From the NCBI GenBank assembly GCA_028283825.1, contig JAPWJW010000005.1:310001-374000 (forward strand): a DNA stretch of 64,000 bases, read 5' to 3'. This DNA is from Azospirillaceae bacterium. GTDB lineage: Bacteria; Pseudomonadota; Alphaproteobacteria; Azospirillales; Azospirillaceae. Positions within the stretch are counted from its first letter, which is position 1. Every line of letters begins with the position of its first letter. Below are positions 19,669 through 28,858 of this stretch, piece by piece. The notes under the pieces were generated by a model. The model saw only the letters and a list, made by a program, of their open reading frames with translations, did no database searches and was not told the origin of the DNA. The position numbers were made by a program, and so were the translations under genes.

Positions 19669-20388
19669 ATGATCGAGCTTTATTACTGGCCCACGCCCAA
19701 TGGCCACAAGATCACGATGCTGCTTGAGGAAACCGGCCTGGACTATCGCATCCACCCGGTGGACATCAGCGCCGGTGACCAGTTCAAGCCGGACTTCCTG
19801 GCCTTCTCGCCCAACAACCGCATGCCGGCCATCATCGATACCGCACCGGCGGATGAGGGCGAGCCCATCACCGTGTTCGAGAGCGGCGCCATCCTGCTGT
19901 ACCTGGCGGAAAAGACCGGGCGTTTCCTGCCCGCCGATGTGCGGGGGCGGAAAGCCGTGACGGAATGGCTGTTCTGGCAGATGGGCGGCCTGGGCCCCAT
20001 GGCCGGGCAGAACCACCACTTCGTCCAGTATGCGCCGGAGAAGATCCCCTACGCCATGAACCGCTACGTCAATGAGACCAACCGCCTGTACGGCGTGCTG
20101 GACCGGCGGCTGGCGGGACGGGATTTCGTGGCCGGCGCCGATTATTCCATCGCCGACATGGCGATATATCCCTGGATCGTGCCGTGGCAGCGCCAGCAGC
20201 AGAACCTGGACGACTTCCCCAACCTGAAGCGCTGGTTCCAGGCGGTGGCCGCCCGCCCCGCCACCGTCCGCGCCTATGCCAAGGGCGAGCCGCTGCGTAC
20301 CCGCCCCACGGTGACGGAAGAGGGCAAGAAGATCCTGTTCGGCCAGACGGCGCAAAGCACGTCGGCCGGCGGCAGTCCCACCAAGTAA
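19669..20388 (+). CDS. Glutathione S-transferase (YfcG/YghU-like, Nu class)
   Basis: 239 residues. The N-terminal thioredoxin-fold domain starts I-E-L-Y-Y-W-P-T-P-N-G-H-K, with the T-P-N-G pattern of the Nu-class disulfide-bond oxidoreductases YfcG and YghU, and has the cis-Pro and E-S glutathione motifs (N-N-R-M-P-A-I-I; F-E-S-G-A-I-L). The all-helical C-terminal domain includes F-V-A-G-A-D-Y-S-I-A-D-M. It should bind one or two glutathiones and reduce disulfides or peroxides in the cytosol. It lies downstream of a TetR repressor and 26 bases before a major facilitator gene, suggesting co-regulation. Confidence 0.92.
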   Translation: MIELYYWPTPNGHKITMLLEETGLDYRIHPVDISAGDQFKPDFLAFSPNNRMPAIIDTAPADEGEPITVFESGAILLYLAEKTGRFLPADVRGRKAVTEWLFWQMGGLGPMAGQNHHFVQYAPEKIPYAMNRYVNETNRLYGVLDRRLAGRDFVAGADYSIADMAIYPWIVPWQRQQQNLDDFPNLKRWFQAVAARPATVRAYAKGEPLRTRPTVTEEGKKILFGQTAQSTSAGGSPTK

Positions 20389-20414
20389 CACCCATCCGGG
20401 CCAAAGGCATCGTC

Positions 20415-21629
20415 ATGTCCAGCGTCACCACCGGCGGGGCCACGGCCCACGCCGCCCCCCGCCTGTCCGCCAAATCCTGGATGGCGGCCGTTGCCGGCCT
20501 ATGCGGCAGCCTGGTCGCCATCGGCCTGGCGCGCTTCGCCTATACGCCGCTGATCCCCGTGCTGATCGGGGCGCGATGGTTCTCGGCGGCCGACGTGGTG
20601 ACCCTGGGTGCCGCCAACTTCGCCGGCTATCTGGCCGGCGCGCTGCTGGGCCGGCCGCTGGCGGCGGCGCTGACCAGCCGCTGGGCCCTGCGGCTGATGA
20701 TGGTGGCGGTCACGGCGGCCTTCTTCGCCTGCGCCTTCCCGCTGTCGGTCACCTGGTTCTTCGCCTGGCGTTTCCTGTCGGGCCTGGCCGGCGGTGCCAT
20801 CATGGTGCTGGTGGCGACCAGCATCCTGCCCCACATCCCGCCGGCCCGGCGCGGCCTGGTCAGCGGCATCATCTTCGTCGGCTTGGGCCTGGGCATCGCC
20901 GCGTCCGGCACCCTGGTGCCGGCCCTGCTGCGCATCGGCCTGGTGCAGACCTGGGTGGGGCTGGGCGGGCTGGCCTTGCTGCTGACGGCGGTCAGCTGGT
21001 TCGGCTGGCCGGCCCATGACCTGCCGGCCCCGGCACCCGTGGCGGACGTGGAGGGCGGGCGGAGCGGTGGCCTGCTGCGCGTGCTGTACGCCGAATACGC
21101 CCTGAACGCCCTGGGCCTGGTGCCGGCCATGGTGCTGCTGGTCGATTACGTGGCGCGCGGCCTGGGGCGGGGGGCCGAGGTGGGGGCGCTCTTTTGGGTG
21201 CTGTATGGCCTGGCGGCCATTGCCGGCCCCATGCTCAGCGGGCCCCTGGCCGACCGCATGGGGGCGGGGCGGGCCTATCGCCTGTCGCTGGCCTTGCAGG
21301 TGGGGGCCATGGGCCTGCTGGCCGTGTCGGGTCATCCGCTGGCCATCGGCCTGGCGACCGTCATCCTGGGGCTGTTCACCCCCGGCATCGTGCCCCTGGT
21401 GCTGGGCCGCATCCGCGAATTGCTGCCCCACAGCCACAAGCAGCAGCAGGCGGCGTGGAGCCACGCCACCACCGCCTTCGCCCTGTTCCAGGCCCTGGCC
21501 GGCTATGCCTATTCCTACCTGTTCAGCCACAGCGGCCAGAACTACGCCCTGATCTTCACCTGCGGTGCCGCGGCCTTCGCCATCGCCGTGATTGCCGACC
21601 TAGCGGCGGCGGTCGCGGGCAAGCGCTAA
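20415..21629 (+). CDS. YbfB/YjiJ-family major facilitator transporter
   Basis: 404-residue inner-membrane transporter with about 12 hydrophobic helices. The first helix contains G-L-A-R-F-A-Y-T-P-L-I-P-V-L, the signature of the YbfB/YjiJ family, and G-R-P-L-A-A-A-L-T-S-R-W is the loop 2-3 motif of the superfamily. The ATG at 20415 starts M-S-S-V-T-T-G-G; the longer open frame overlaps the GST gene and is a shadow. It is the last gene of the TetR-GST-MFS cluster and so likely exports or imports the compound sensed by TetR. A three-hairpin repeat element follows its stop codon. Confidence 0.9.
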   Translation: MSSVTTGGATAHAAPRLSAKSWMAAVAGLCGSLVAIGLARFAYTPLIPVLIGARWFSAADVVTLGAANFAGYLAGALLGRPLAAALTSRWALRLMMVAVTAAFFACAFPLSVTWFFAWRFLSGLAGGAIMVLVATSILPHIPPARRGLVSGIIFVGLGLGIAASGTLVPALLRIGLVQTWVGLGGLALLLTAVSWFGWPAHDLPAPAPVADVEGGRSGGLLRVLYAEYALNALGLVPAMVLLVDYVARGLGRGAEVGALFWVLYGLAAIAGPMLSGPLADRMGAGRAYRLSLALQVGAMGLLAVSGHPLAIGLATVILGLFTPGIVPLVLGRIRELLPHSHKQQQAAWSHATTAFALFQALAGYAYSYLFSHSGQNYALIFTCGAAAFAIAVIADLAAAVAGKR

Positions 21630-21637
21630 CCCACACC

Positions 21638-21762
21638 AGCGGCACGATCCATGCCGCTGCAGGACGCGACGGCGTCCGCCGGAAGTTTTTGGGGAGCGTT
21701 AGCGGACTGAAAACTGAGGACAAGCCAAGGGCGCGGATGCGCCCGCCCGGCGCTTGAGGGAA
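21638..21762 (+). repeat. Dispersed multi-hairpin element, copy A (long form)
   Basis: Lies between the convergent stops of the MFS gene and the kinase gene. Hairpins in order: AGCGGC/GCCGCT (21638-21658); GGACGC-GACG-GCGTCC (21662-21677); a central block rich in GGGGAGC and AGCGGACTGAAAACTGAGGA; then CAAGCC and the hairpin GGGCG-CGGATG-CGCCC (21729-21744). It closes with CCCGGCGCTTGAGGGAAC. Same order and loops as copies B, C, E and F. Confidence 0.8.
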
Positions 21763-21763
21763 C

Positions 21764-23384
21764 CTAAACAACGGGCGGCAAGGTCACCTCAAACGTCGCG
21801 CCGGAACCGGTGCCATCCGTCAGCCGGATGTCGCCGCCGTGGGACCGCAGCAGCGATTGCACGATGTGCAGGCCCATGCCGGTACCGCCGCTGTCCCGCC
21901 GGGTGGTGAAGAAGGCGTCGAACACCTTGGGCGCGTTGCTGGAGGAGATGCCGTCGCCGTTGTCGGCCACGGTGGCCACCACCGCCCAGTCGCGTTCGGC
22001 GATGTCGATGGTCAGGGTGGTGGCATGGTGCCGCCCGGCGTTGTCGGCCAGGTGGCTGAACAGGATGACGGCGTTCTCCGCCGACATGGCCACCGCCGTC
22101 TCCGCCGCCCCGGCGATGGTGATCGCCAGGCCGGGGAACCGCGTGCGCACGTCCGTCAACGCCTCCGCCAGGGTGCAGCGGCCGCCCCGCACCGGGTTGT
22201 CCGCCTGCGCCAGGTCGCGTAAGCGTTGCAGCAGGGCGGTCAGGCGCCGCGTGTCGGCCAGGATGTTGCCCAGGAAGCGGCGGCGGCGGGCCGCGTCCAT
22301 CGGTGGCCCATCCCCCTCGAGATCGTCGTGCAGCAGTTCCGCCGCCCCCTGGATGGCGGTCAGCGGCGACTTCAGCTCGTGGCTGACATGGGCGGCGAAG
22401 GTGGTGATGTAGCGTGAGCGGTCCGACAGGCGCCGCGCCATGTCCTGGAAGCTCTGCGACAGCAGGGCGATTTCCCGCGTGCCGTAATGCGGGGCATGCG
22501 GTGTCGACGGTCGGCTTGCCATCGCCGCTTGAGTCCACGCCCAGTTCCCGGGTCTGGCGCACCAGCTGGTGGATGGGGCGGGTGATGGTGCGGGAAAAGA
22601 CGAAGGCCACGGCCAGGATGATGGCCAGCATGCCGCCGCCCGCCAGGGCCACCTTGTGCCGCTCGCCATACAGGTGGCGGAAGATGTTGTTGGGCGTGCG
22701 CGAGGCATAGATGATGCCGGCCACATGCCCACCGGTCACGCCATCGCCGACGATGACGGGCAGGGCCACGAACACCCGGATGCCGGTGCCCCGGCTCATG
22801 GAATACAGCGGCGGCGGCGCGTGCTGTGACTGGCGGACGCGCAGCGCCCCCTGGTAATGGCCGGCCAGCGCGCCCGCCACCTCCGGCACCGACGCCAGCG
22901 ACAGGCCGACCTCTTCGTTGCCGGCCAGGACGGTGCCGTTGAAGTCCAGCACCCGCACGCCCGACAGGGTGACGTCCTGCGCCCGCCGCGCCAGGGCGTA
23001 GACCCGGTCGCCGACGGCCTGGAGGGTCGGGTCGATGGCTGCCGTCGCCGGCACCGCGGCATCGCGGGCGCCCCGCACGTCGTCGCCCGCCAGGTCCAGC
23101 CCCGGTTCGATGGGATGGAAACGCTCCGCCGGGTCGGGGGCCGCCACCGTCGTGGACGACAGGGTGGGGGCCGGTGCGGCCTCTTCCACCCCTTGCGCGT
23201 AGGCGGCGGCCAGCACGCTGGCCTGGGCGATCAGTTCCGCCTCCGTCTGGCGGACCAGCTGGTTCTCATACAGGCGGAAGAAGAACAGGCTGGCCAGCGG
23301 CAACGCCGCCACGGCCAGCAGCACGGCGACCACGACCATGCCCAGCGACGGGCGCCACTTGGTCTTGATGCGGATGGGCGTCAC
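21764..23384 (-). CDS. Two-component sensor histidine kinase (one +1 frameshift)
   Basis: About 539 residues after correction. Order: cytosolic N-terminus, first membrane helix (V-V-V-A-V-L-L-A-V-A), periplasmic sensor region of about 220 residues, second membrane helix (L-A-I-I-L-A-V-A-F-V-F), HAMP, the phospho-acceptor helix S-H-E-L-K-S-P-L-T, and an HATPase domain with D-N-G-D-G-I and G-T-G-M-G-L-H-I-V. The frame breaks at the G run 22491-22494 in the linker before the His helix. One base fewer joins T-V-D-T-A to P-H-Y-G-T-R-E-I. The GTG start at 23384 overlaps the response regulator stop as GTGA. It is the last gene of a DUF4173-like/regulator/kinase operon. The signal is unknown, perhaps envelope-related. 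Confidence 0.85.
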
Positions 23385-24097
23385 GGGGCGCTGCCGCCCG
23401 TACACGCTCCCAGGCGGAAACCGACGCCGTGCACCGTCTCCACCCCGTCCGCGCTGCCGGCCGCCAGGAACTTGGCGCGGATGTTGCGCACGTGGCTGTC
23501 GATGGTGCGGTCCGACACATGGACATTGTCGGGATAGGCGGCGTCCATCAGCTGGTTGCGGCTGAACACCTGCGACGGTCGGGCGGCCAGGGTCTTCACC
23601 ATCATGAATTCCCGCGCCGTCAGGCCCAGGTCGCGGCCGGCGACCGTGGCGCGGTGGGCGCCGCCGTCCAGCACCAGCGCGCCATGGGTCAGGGGCGGGG
23701 CGGCCGGTGATTCCGCCGCCGGCCCGCCCCGGGCGCGGCGCAGGATGACGTTGATGCGGGCCACCAGTTCGCGCGGGCTGAACGGCTTGGTGACATAGTC
23801 ATCACCACCGATCTCCAGCCCCAGGACACGGTCGATCTCCTCATCCCGGGCGGACAGGAACAGGATGGGCACGTCCGAGGTGCGGCGCAGCCGGCGGCAG
23901 ACCTCCAGCCCGTCCATCTCCGGCATGCCCACGTCCAGCACCACCAGGCTGGGCGGGGTGCGCGCCGCCCGGTCCAGCGCCTCCACGCCGTTGCCGGCCC
24001 AATCCGCCGCCATGCCGGCCTTTTCCAGGGCGAAACACAGGACGTCCCGGATGTGCGGATCATCGTCCACGACAAGGATGCGGTGCATGGTCCCCAT
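23381..24097 (-). CDS. OmpR-family response regulator
   Basis: 238 residues. The receiver domain (M-H-R-I-L-V-V-D-D-D, phospho-acceptor Asp in L-V-V-L-D-V-G-M-P, Lys in Y-V-T-K-P-F) is followed by an OmpR-type winged helix (L-T-A-R-E-F-M-M-V-K-T-L; H-V-R-N-I-R-A-K-F; V-H-G-V-G-F-R-L). The start at 24097 overlaps the upstream stop as TGATG; a second ATG at 24088 is possible. Its stop overlaps the kinase start by 4 bases. So the membrane protein, regulator and kinase are translationally coupled. Two 11-bp direct repeats upstream of the operon (25864-25885) match the usual layout of sites for this regulator class. Confidence 0.93.
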   Translation of the reverse strand: MGTMHRILVVDDDPHIRDVLCFALEKAGMAADWAGNGVEALDRAARTPPSLVVLDVGMPEMDGLEVCRRLRRTSDVPILFLSARDEEIDRVLGLEIGGDDYVTKPFSPRELVARINVILRRARGGPAAESPAAPPLTHGALVLDGGAHRATVAGRDLGLTAREFMMVKTLAARPSQVFSRNQLMDAAYPDNVHVSDRTIDSHVRNIRAKFLAAGSADGVETVHGVGFRLGACTGGSAP

Positions 24098-25662
24098 CAA
24101 GGCTGGCTTTCGGCGCGGGCGGCCGCCCCGTCGCGGGGGCCCCCCTCCAGATCGATACCATCCGGGTGCGCCGCCTGGTAGTGCCGCAAGCGTTCCTCCC
24201 GCAAACTCCAGCTGCGCCAGTCGGCCAGGCGGGTTTGGTAGCCGGCTTTCAACGTGGCTTCCCGGTCCGTCAGGGCCTTTTCGTCCGTGGTCGATAGCGG
24301 GGATGCCCGATCCTGCAACGCGGCGCGGTAATGATCCAGCGCCGGCAGGGCCTGAGGTCCCAGGCGCGCCAGGTAAATCCAATCCAGCGATGGGCCGTCG
24401 CCGGCCATTTCCTGGCAATGGGCGACGTTGTAGTCGGCGATCAGCGCGGTGCTGTTGATCCAGCAAAGCGCATACAAGGTCAGCGCCAGGGTGCACAGGT
24501 TGGCGCCCACCAGCCAGCGGTTGGGCCGATCCAGCGCGATGCGGACCAGGATCAGGACCAGGCCGGTCGCCACCAGCCCCATCCAGACGAAGGCGGCGAG
24601 GCGCAATTCCGTCAGCGAATATGCTGCCACATACGCCGCCAGGCGCAGGATGGCGGACAGCACCAGCAGGATGTTCTGCGCCACCCAGGCGATGATCAGG
24701 CCAGTCACCAGCCGCGACGGTGCCTGGCGGCCCAGGGCCAGCAGCACGAAGGCAGCCGCCAGCAGGGCGGTCACCACCAGCGGATAGGCGCCCTGGTGGG
24801 CGTAGCTGGCGTGGGTGATGCCGTCGGGCAGGGCGTGCCCTGTCCACAGGTAGAACAGGTCCAGGGCGGATTGCAGGGCGAACAGGCCGTTGAACAGCAC
24901 CAGCGCGCGAACCAGGGTGGCGGGGCTCAGCAGCAGCGCGCGCCAAGCCCCCAGCCCCTCCGCTTGCGGCAACCTTGCCGCCGCCACCATGGCCTTGGGC
25001 GCGACCAGCCGCAGGAACGGCCAGATCAGGGCCAGGGCCGCAACCCAGAACAGCAGGCGACGGATGTCCACCAGATCGCCGGCCGCGGCCCAGGGCAGAC
25101 GGGACAGCCACAGCGACAGCAGGGGATTGGCGCTGGCGAACAGCAGGCAGAAAATGAGACCCAACCCCACCGGCACGGCCCAGCGGATGACCAGCGGCAG
25201 CAGGATGGGCGCGCGTTGCCGCTCACACCACCAGGCCCAACCATCCAGGCTGTCGGCCACCAGCCGCTTGGGCCCGGTGACCAGCAGGGCGCCGATGGCC
25301 ATCGCCTTGGCCCCCAGCCCGTCCCGCCACCGGCCGGTCAGCGCCAGCAAGGCCCCGGCAATGGCGATGATGGCCAATGACAGGGAAAGGGTGCCGACGT
25401 CGTTCACCAGGGCCGCCAGCACGGCGATCATGGCAGCGAACGCCAGCATCCGCGGCCGCAAGCCCGCGGTGATGGGCGTCAGGGCCAAGGCGGCGGCGCA
25501 CAGCAAGATGAGGAACAGGGGCAAGGCCACGCCCAAAGGCGGATCGTAGAACAGCCAGGTGGCCAGCGTGGCCAAGCCGACCAGCAGGATGCCGGCGTGC
25601 AGACGGGGGGCGTCGCCGCCCAGGGGTGGGGCGGCGTTGGAAACGGCCAGGGTGTCGGTCAT
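24097..25662 (-). CDS. Polytopic membrane protein of the DUF4153/DUF4173 type
   Basis: 521 residues with about ten hydrophobic helices across the first 430 residues and a soluble C-terminal 90 residues rich in Arg, Leu and Glu. Pattern and length match bacterial DUF4173-like integral membrane proteins, including the central L-S-L-W-L-S-R-L-P loop and the late C-W-I-N-S-T-A-L-I-A-D-Y-N motif. Function is unknown in the family. It is the first gene of an operon and its stop overlaps the response-regulator start, so it may be a sensor partner or a target of that two-component system. The ATG at 25662 is preferred: upstream codons to 25827 give an Arg/His/Pro-rich shadow. Confidence 0.78.
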   Translation of the reverse strand: MTDTLAVSNAAPPLGGDAPRLHAGILLVGLATLATWLFYDPPLGVALPLFLILLCAAALALTPITAGLRPRMLAFAAMIAVLAALVNDVGTLSLSLAIIAIAGALLALTGRWRDGLGAKAMAIGALLVTGPKRLVADSLDGWAWWCERQRAPILLPLVIRWAVPVGLGLIFCLLFASANPLLSLWLSRLPWAAAGDLVDIRRLLFWVAALALIWPFLRLVAPKAMVAAARLPQAEGLGAWRALLLSPATLVRALVLFNGLFALQSALDLFYLWTGHALPDGITHASYAHQGAYPLVVTALLAAAFVLLALGRQAPSRLVTGLIIAWVAQNILLVLSAILRLAAYVAAYSLTELRLAAFVWMGLVATGLVLILVRIALDRPNRWLVGANLCTLALTLYALCWINSTALIADYNVAHCQEMAGDGPSLDWIYLARLGPQALPALDHYRAALQDRASPLSTTDEKALTDREATLKAGYQTRLADWRSWSLREERLRHYQAAHPDGIDLEGGPRDGAAARAESQP

Positions 25663-25863
25663 GGCTTCTTGGTCTTTTGGGTCGGGGTGGGGAAGGGCAG
25701 GATGATCGCCGGCGGGCGGGGTGGCCGCGCCAGCCACCAGCCGTCGCGTAGGACGGTGTGGGGAAGGGCGGGGGCGGCGATGGGGGTGGCGGCGACGGTC
25801 ATGCCGCCCTGTATGCCCGTCGAACACGCAGCCAATTCGGCGCCCCCGTGTAGGTTTTCAGCA

Positions 25864-25885
25864 ATTTTGTGCAGATTTCGTGCAG
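25864..25885. promoter_or_regulatory. Tandem 11-bp direct repeats upstream of the two-component operon
   Basis: ATTTTGTGCAG (25864-25874) is followed at once by ATTTCGTGCAG (25875-25885), with a weaker GTTTTCAGCA just before. Head-to-tail repeats with an 11-base period are the standard site of OmpR-family dimers. They sit in the 311-base gap between the divergent DUF4173-like and MsrQ-like genes, so the regulator encoded at 23381-24097 is the obvious candidate. Nothing else is recognisable in that gap. Confidence 0.45.
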
Positions 25886-25973
25886 GTGCGGCGTTAGGGC
25901 ATCCGCATCACCCTTGCCGCCATCGGGCGCCGCCCCCACGTTGACGGGCTCGACGGCCGTATAGGGTAGGGTG

Positions 25974-26843
25974 ATGGACTGGCGTTTATGGCGGGACCGG
26001 ACGGGTCGTTTCTCCTGGTTGCTGACCGGGGTGCTGGCGGCCTTGTGCCTGCCCATGGTCCTGGTCGTCGCCGATGCCTTCCTGGGCCGGCTGGGCCCCC
26101 GGCCCTACACCGCCTTCATCCATGAGGTCGGGCTCTGGACCTTCCGGTTCCTGCTGCTGTCCCTGCTGGTGACGCCGCTGTCGCGGGTGGCGCGCTGGCC
26201 GGCCCTGATGGGCGTGCGGCGGCGCGTGGGCGTGGCCGCCTGCCTGTACGCCGTGGTGCATTTCGGTGGCTACGTCGCCGACCAGTCGCTGGACCTGCCC
26301 CACGTCGCGGCGGAGATCATCCACCGCGTCTACCTGGCCATCGGTTTTGTGGCGTTGCTGGGCCTGGTGGCGCTGGGCATCACCTCCACCGACGGCATGA
26401 TCCGCGCCTTGGGCGGCCTGCGCTGGCGGCGGCTGCACCTGCTGGCCTATCCCATCGCCGTGCTGGGCATCATCCATTACTTCATGCAGGCCAAGGCCGA
26501 TGTGACGGAGCCGACGCTGATGGCGGGCTGGCTGGCCTGGCTGCTGGGCTATCGCCTGCTGAACCGGCTGCTGGCCGAGCGCATGGGCAGCCCCGTGCGC
26601 TCCGTCCCGCTGCTGTTGGCCTTCAGCGTCGTGGTGGCCGCCGCCACGGCGGGGGTGGAGGCGCTGGGCTTCCAGCTGGTGCGCCACATCCCGGCCGATC
26701 TGGTGCTGGACGCCAACCTCGCCTTCGACCTGGACGCCGGCATCCGCCCCGCCTGGTACGTGCTGGCCGGCGGCCTGGGCATGACGCTGGCGGCCGTGCT
26801 GGGCGGCGTCCGGCAAAAGGCCCGCCGCCTGGCCCGGGCTTGA
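25974..26843 (+). CDS. MsrQ/YedZ-like haem-binding ferric-reductase-domain membrane protein
   Basis: 289 residues, six or more membrane helices. The core (Y-A-V-V-H-F-G-G-Y near residue 90; R-L-H-L-L-A-Y-P and I-I-H-Y-F-M-Q-A-K around residues 150-170) has the His pattern of the ferric reductase-like family to which MsrQ belongs. MsrQ feeds electrons through haem to the periplasmic methionine sulfoxide reductase MsrP. The protein is about 80 residues longer than typical MsrQ, with an extra C-terminal membrane section, and no msrP lies in the window, so the partner is uncertain. The ATG at 25974 follows AGGGTAGGG. It is divergent from the DUF4173-like operon. Confidence 0.78.
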   Translation: MDWRLWRDRTGRFSWLLTGVLAALCLPMVLVVADAFLGRLGPRPYTAFIHEVGLWTFRFLLLSLLVTPLSRVARWPALMGVRRRVGVAACLYAVVHFGGYVADQSLDLPHVAAEIIHRVYLAIGFVALLGLVALGITSTDGMIRALGGLRWRRLHLLAYPIAVLGIIHYFMQAKADVTEPTLMAGWLAWLLGYRLLNRLLAERMGSPVRSVPLLLAFSVVVAAATAGVEALGFQLVRHIPADLVLDANLAFDLDAGIRPAWYVLAGGLGMTLAAVLGGVRQKARRLARA

Positions 26844-26850
26844 TGATAGT

Positions 26851-26970
26851 CCCTCAGGCGCCGGGCGCCGACATCCGTCGGCTTGGCTGATCCTCACTTT
26901 CCAGTCCGCTGCGCTCCCCGGAAAGCTCCGGCGGCTGCGGTCGCAGCCTACAGCGGCATGGGGCCGCTGG
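26851..26970 (-). repeat. Dispersed multi-hairpin element, copy E (long form, minus orientation)
   Basis: Lies between the convergent stops of the MsrQ-like gene and the unknown gene at 26973. Read on the minus strand: AGCGGC/GCCGCT hairpin, GGCTGC-GACC-GCAGCC (26933-26948), central block TTTCCGGGGAGC then AGCGGACTGGAAA, CAGCCAAGC, then GCCGA-CGGATG-TCGGC (26867-26882) and GCGCCCGGCGCCTGAGGGAC. Both stems differ in sequence from copy A yet remain fully paired. Confidence 0.8.
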
Positions 26971-26972
26971 AA

Positions 26973-28566
26973 CTACTTCCCGAACTCATCCTTCAGGCCG
27001 CGCCCGTCGGCCAGGGCCACGAAATCCACCAGCGCCGGGTCGCGCCAGTGGCGGGTGCGGCGCAGTTCGTCCTGCGCCTTGGCCAGCAGGGTGGCGATCA
27101 GGCCGTTCTCCGCCCCGGTCAGCGGCGTGGTGTCGCGCAGGCGTTCCGCCGCCGTCTGCACCAAGCCCTGGTCCAGCAGGGTCATGCTTTCCCGTAGGTC
27201 GGCGCCGATGGCCTGCGACAGCTCCGCCACCCGCACCGCCAGGCCCAGCCGTTCGCGGCTGTCGCCCATCTCCGGCTTGGAAAAGGCGTTGTGGTAGGTG
27301 TCGGACAGATCCTCCACCAGCCGGTCGCGGAAGCTGCTGAAGCCGGTGCCCCAATGCAGGCTGCGGCTCAGCGTGTTGCGCCAGCGCACGACGAAGCCCA
27401 GGACCCAGGTCAGGGCGACATGGTCGATGGCCATGCGGCCCTTGGCCTGGGCCGCCGCCATGACGCGCACGGACAGATAGGGGTAGAGCGCGTTCTCCAC
27501 CCGCTTGATCATGCTGTCGAGATGGCCGTAGGCCAGGGTGGTCTCCCGCCCGTCGCGCAGCATCTCGAACTCCTCGAACAGCGACAGCAGTTCGCTGAGA
27601 TGGTTCAGTTCCCGTTCCAGCAGGTCGCGCCGTTCGGCCGGCACCACCAGCGGGCGGCGGGCGACCTCGCCGGCACCGGCCAGCTGGCACAGCTCGTCCG
27701 CTAGGACCTGGCAGATGCGGCCCAGATGGCGCACCAGGGCCGTCAGCAGCATGGGCTGCCAGTCGGCCGGCCCCTGCGCCAGATATCCCGCCATCTGGCG
27801 ATAGGCCCGGTGGCGGTTCAGCAGCACCAGCGGCATCAGGCGGTTCAGCTGGGCCGCCACGGTGGGCGGCACGCCGGCCGGCGCGAACCGGCGCACGGCG
27901 GTGGCCCCGACATTGCCGTCGGGGTCGTCCTTGTCATGCAGGCTCATGGCCAGGCGGGCGTAGTGGCTGCCGTGTTCCAGCAGCAGGCTGAACATCGACA
28001 GGTCGGTCCGCCACCAGCGGTCGGGGGCTGACGCCCAGGGACTTGCGCCCCGCCTCCGCCTTGCGCCAGGCGTTGATGGTTTCCAGCAGGTCGCGGGGGG
28101 CGGTCTTGTCCTTCTGGATCTTGGCCAGCAGGTCGCAGGCGGTGATGCGCAACTCCTCCCGCAGGGCCAGGGCCTTGGGCGTGCGCAGCACCATGAACAG
28201 CGGTTGTTCCTGCGCCAGCGCCGTCAGTGTCTCATCCACCGACCGGCTGAGCGGCGCCAACGGCTTGGCCGCCAAGGCTGACCACAGGCCGCCGATGTCC
28301 AGCGGGTGGATGGCACCGGCGCAATGGAATTCGTCGCGCAGCAGCCAGGGGTCGTCGGCCAGGAACGGCTCGAACAGTTGCGTGAACTGCCGGCGGGCGT
28401 GGGCGCGGCGCTGGGCGTTCAGCTTGCGGATCAGGGCACGGCGGACGACGGTGCGGTTCTGGTCTTCCGCGTCCTCCACTTCCTCGAACAGTTTGCGCGC
28501 GGCCTCCGGCGACAGCTGTTCCACCAAGTCGTGCAGCGTGCGGGTGCGGTCTTCCTCCGGCGTCAT
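26973..28566 (-). CDS. Hypothetical helical protein, about 530 residues (one +1 frameshift)
   Basis: Not recognised. After removing one base from the G run 28023-28027 the gene encodes about 530 residues, mostly predicted alpha-helix, Leu/Arg/Glu-rich, with no signal peptide or membrane segment. The N-terminal 180 residues begin M-T-P-E-E-D-R-T-R-T-L-H-D-L-V-E-Q-L and contain A-Q-R-R-A-H-A-R-R-Q-F. The second part, from F-S-L-L-L-E-H-G-S-H-Y, includes R-E-L-N-H-L-S-E-L-L and long amphipathic helices. The join reads S-L-G-V-S-P-D-R-W-W-R. The ATG at 28566 has GGGGGAAGGC just upstream. It stands alone, divergent from the FAD oxidoreductase gene across 292 bases with no clear motif. Confidence 0.72.
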
Positions 28567-28858
28567 GCCTTCCCCCGGGAATCATCAAGGCCGATGCGGA
28601 AGGCCATCCTGAACCCCATGCGTAACCCCACGACAAACCATACCGCCGGCCCCACGGCCTGCGGCATTTTCCTTAGGTAAACGAAAGCTAACCAAGGTAA
28701 TACGCCGGATGGGCGGGACCGAACAATTTTATTTAAACGTCCTGCACAAGATTGAGTTGTCGCAATGACCCATGCGTTCCAAGCATCGGCGGCATTGCGG
28801 AACGAGCGCTCGGGTGGGCACAATTGTGCCCTTGTTGACCAGGGTTAAGGGGCATTGC

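Noticed and set aside
21638-21762. Reading the dispersed elements as simple intrinsic terminators
   Set aside because: They have no consistent T tract, contain three or four separate hairpins with conserved loops, and occur in both orientations relative to the adjoining genes, so simple termination does not explain the conserved loops.
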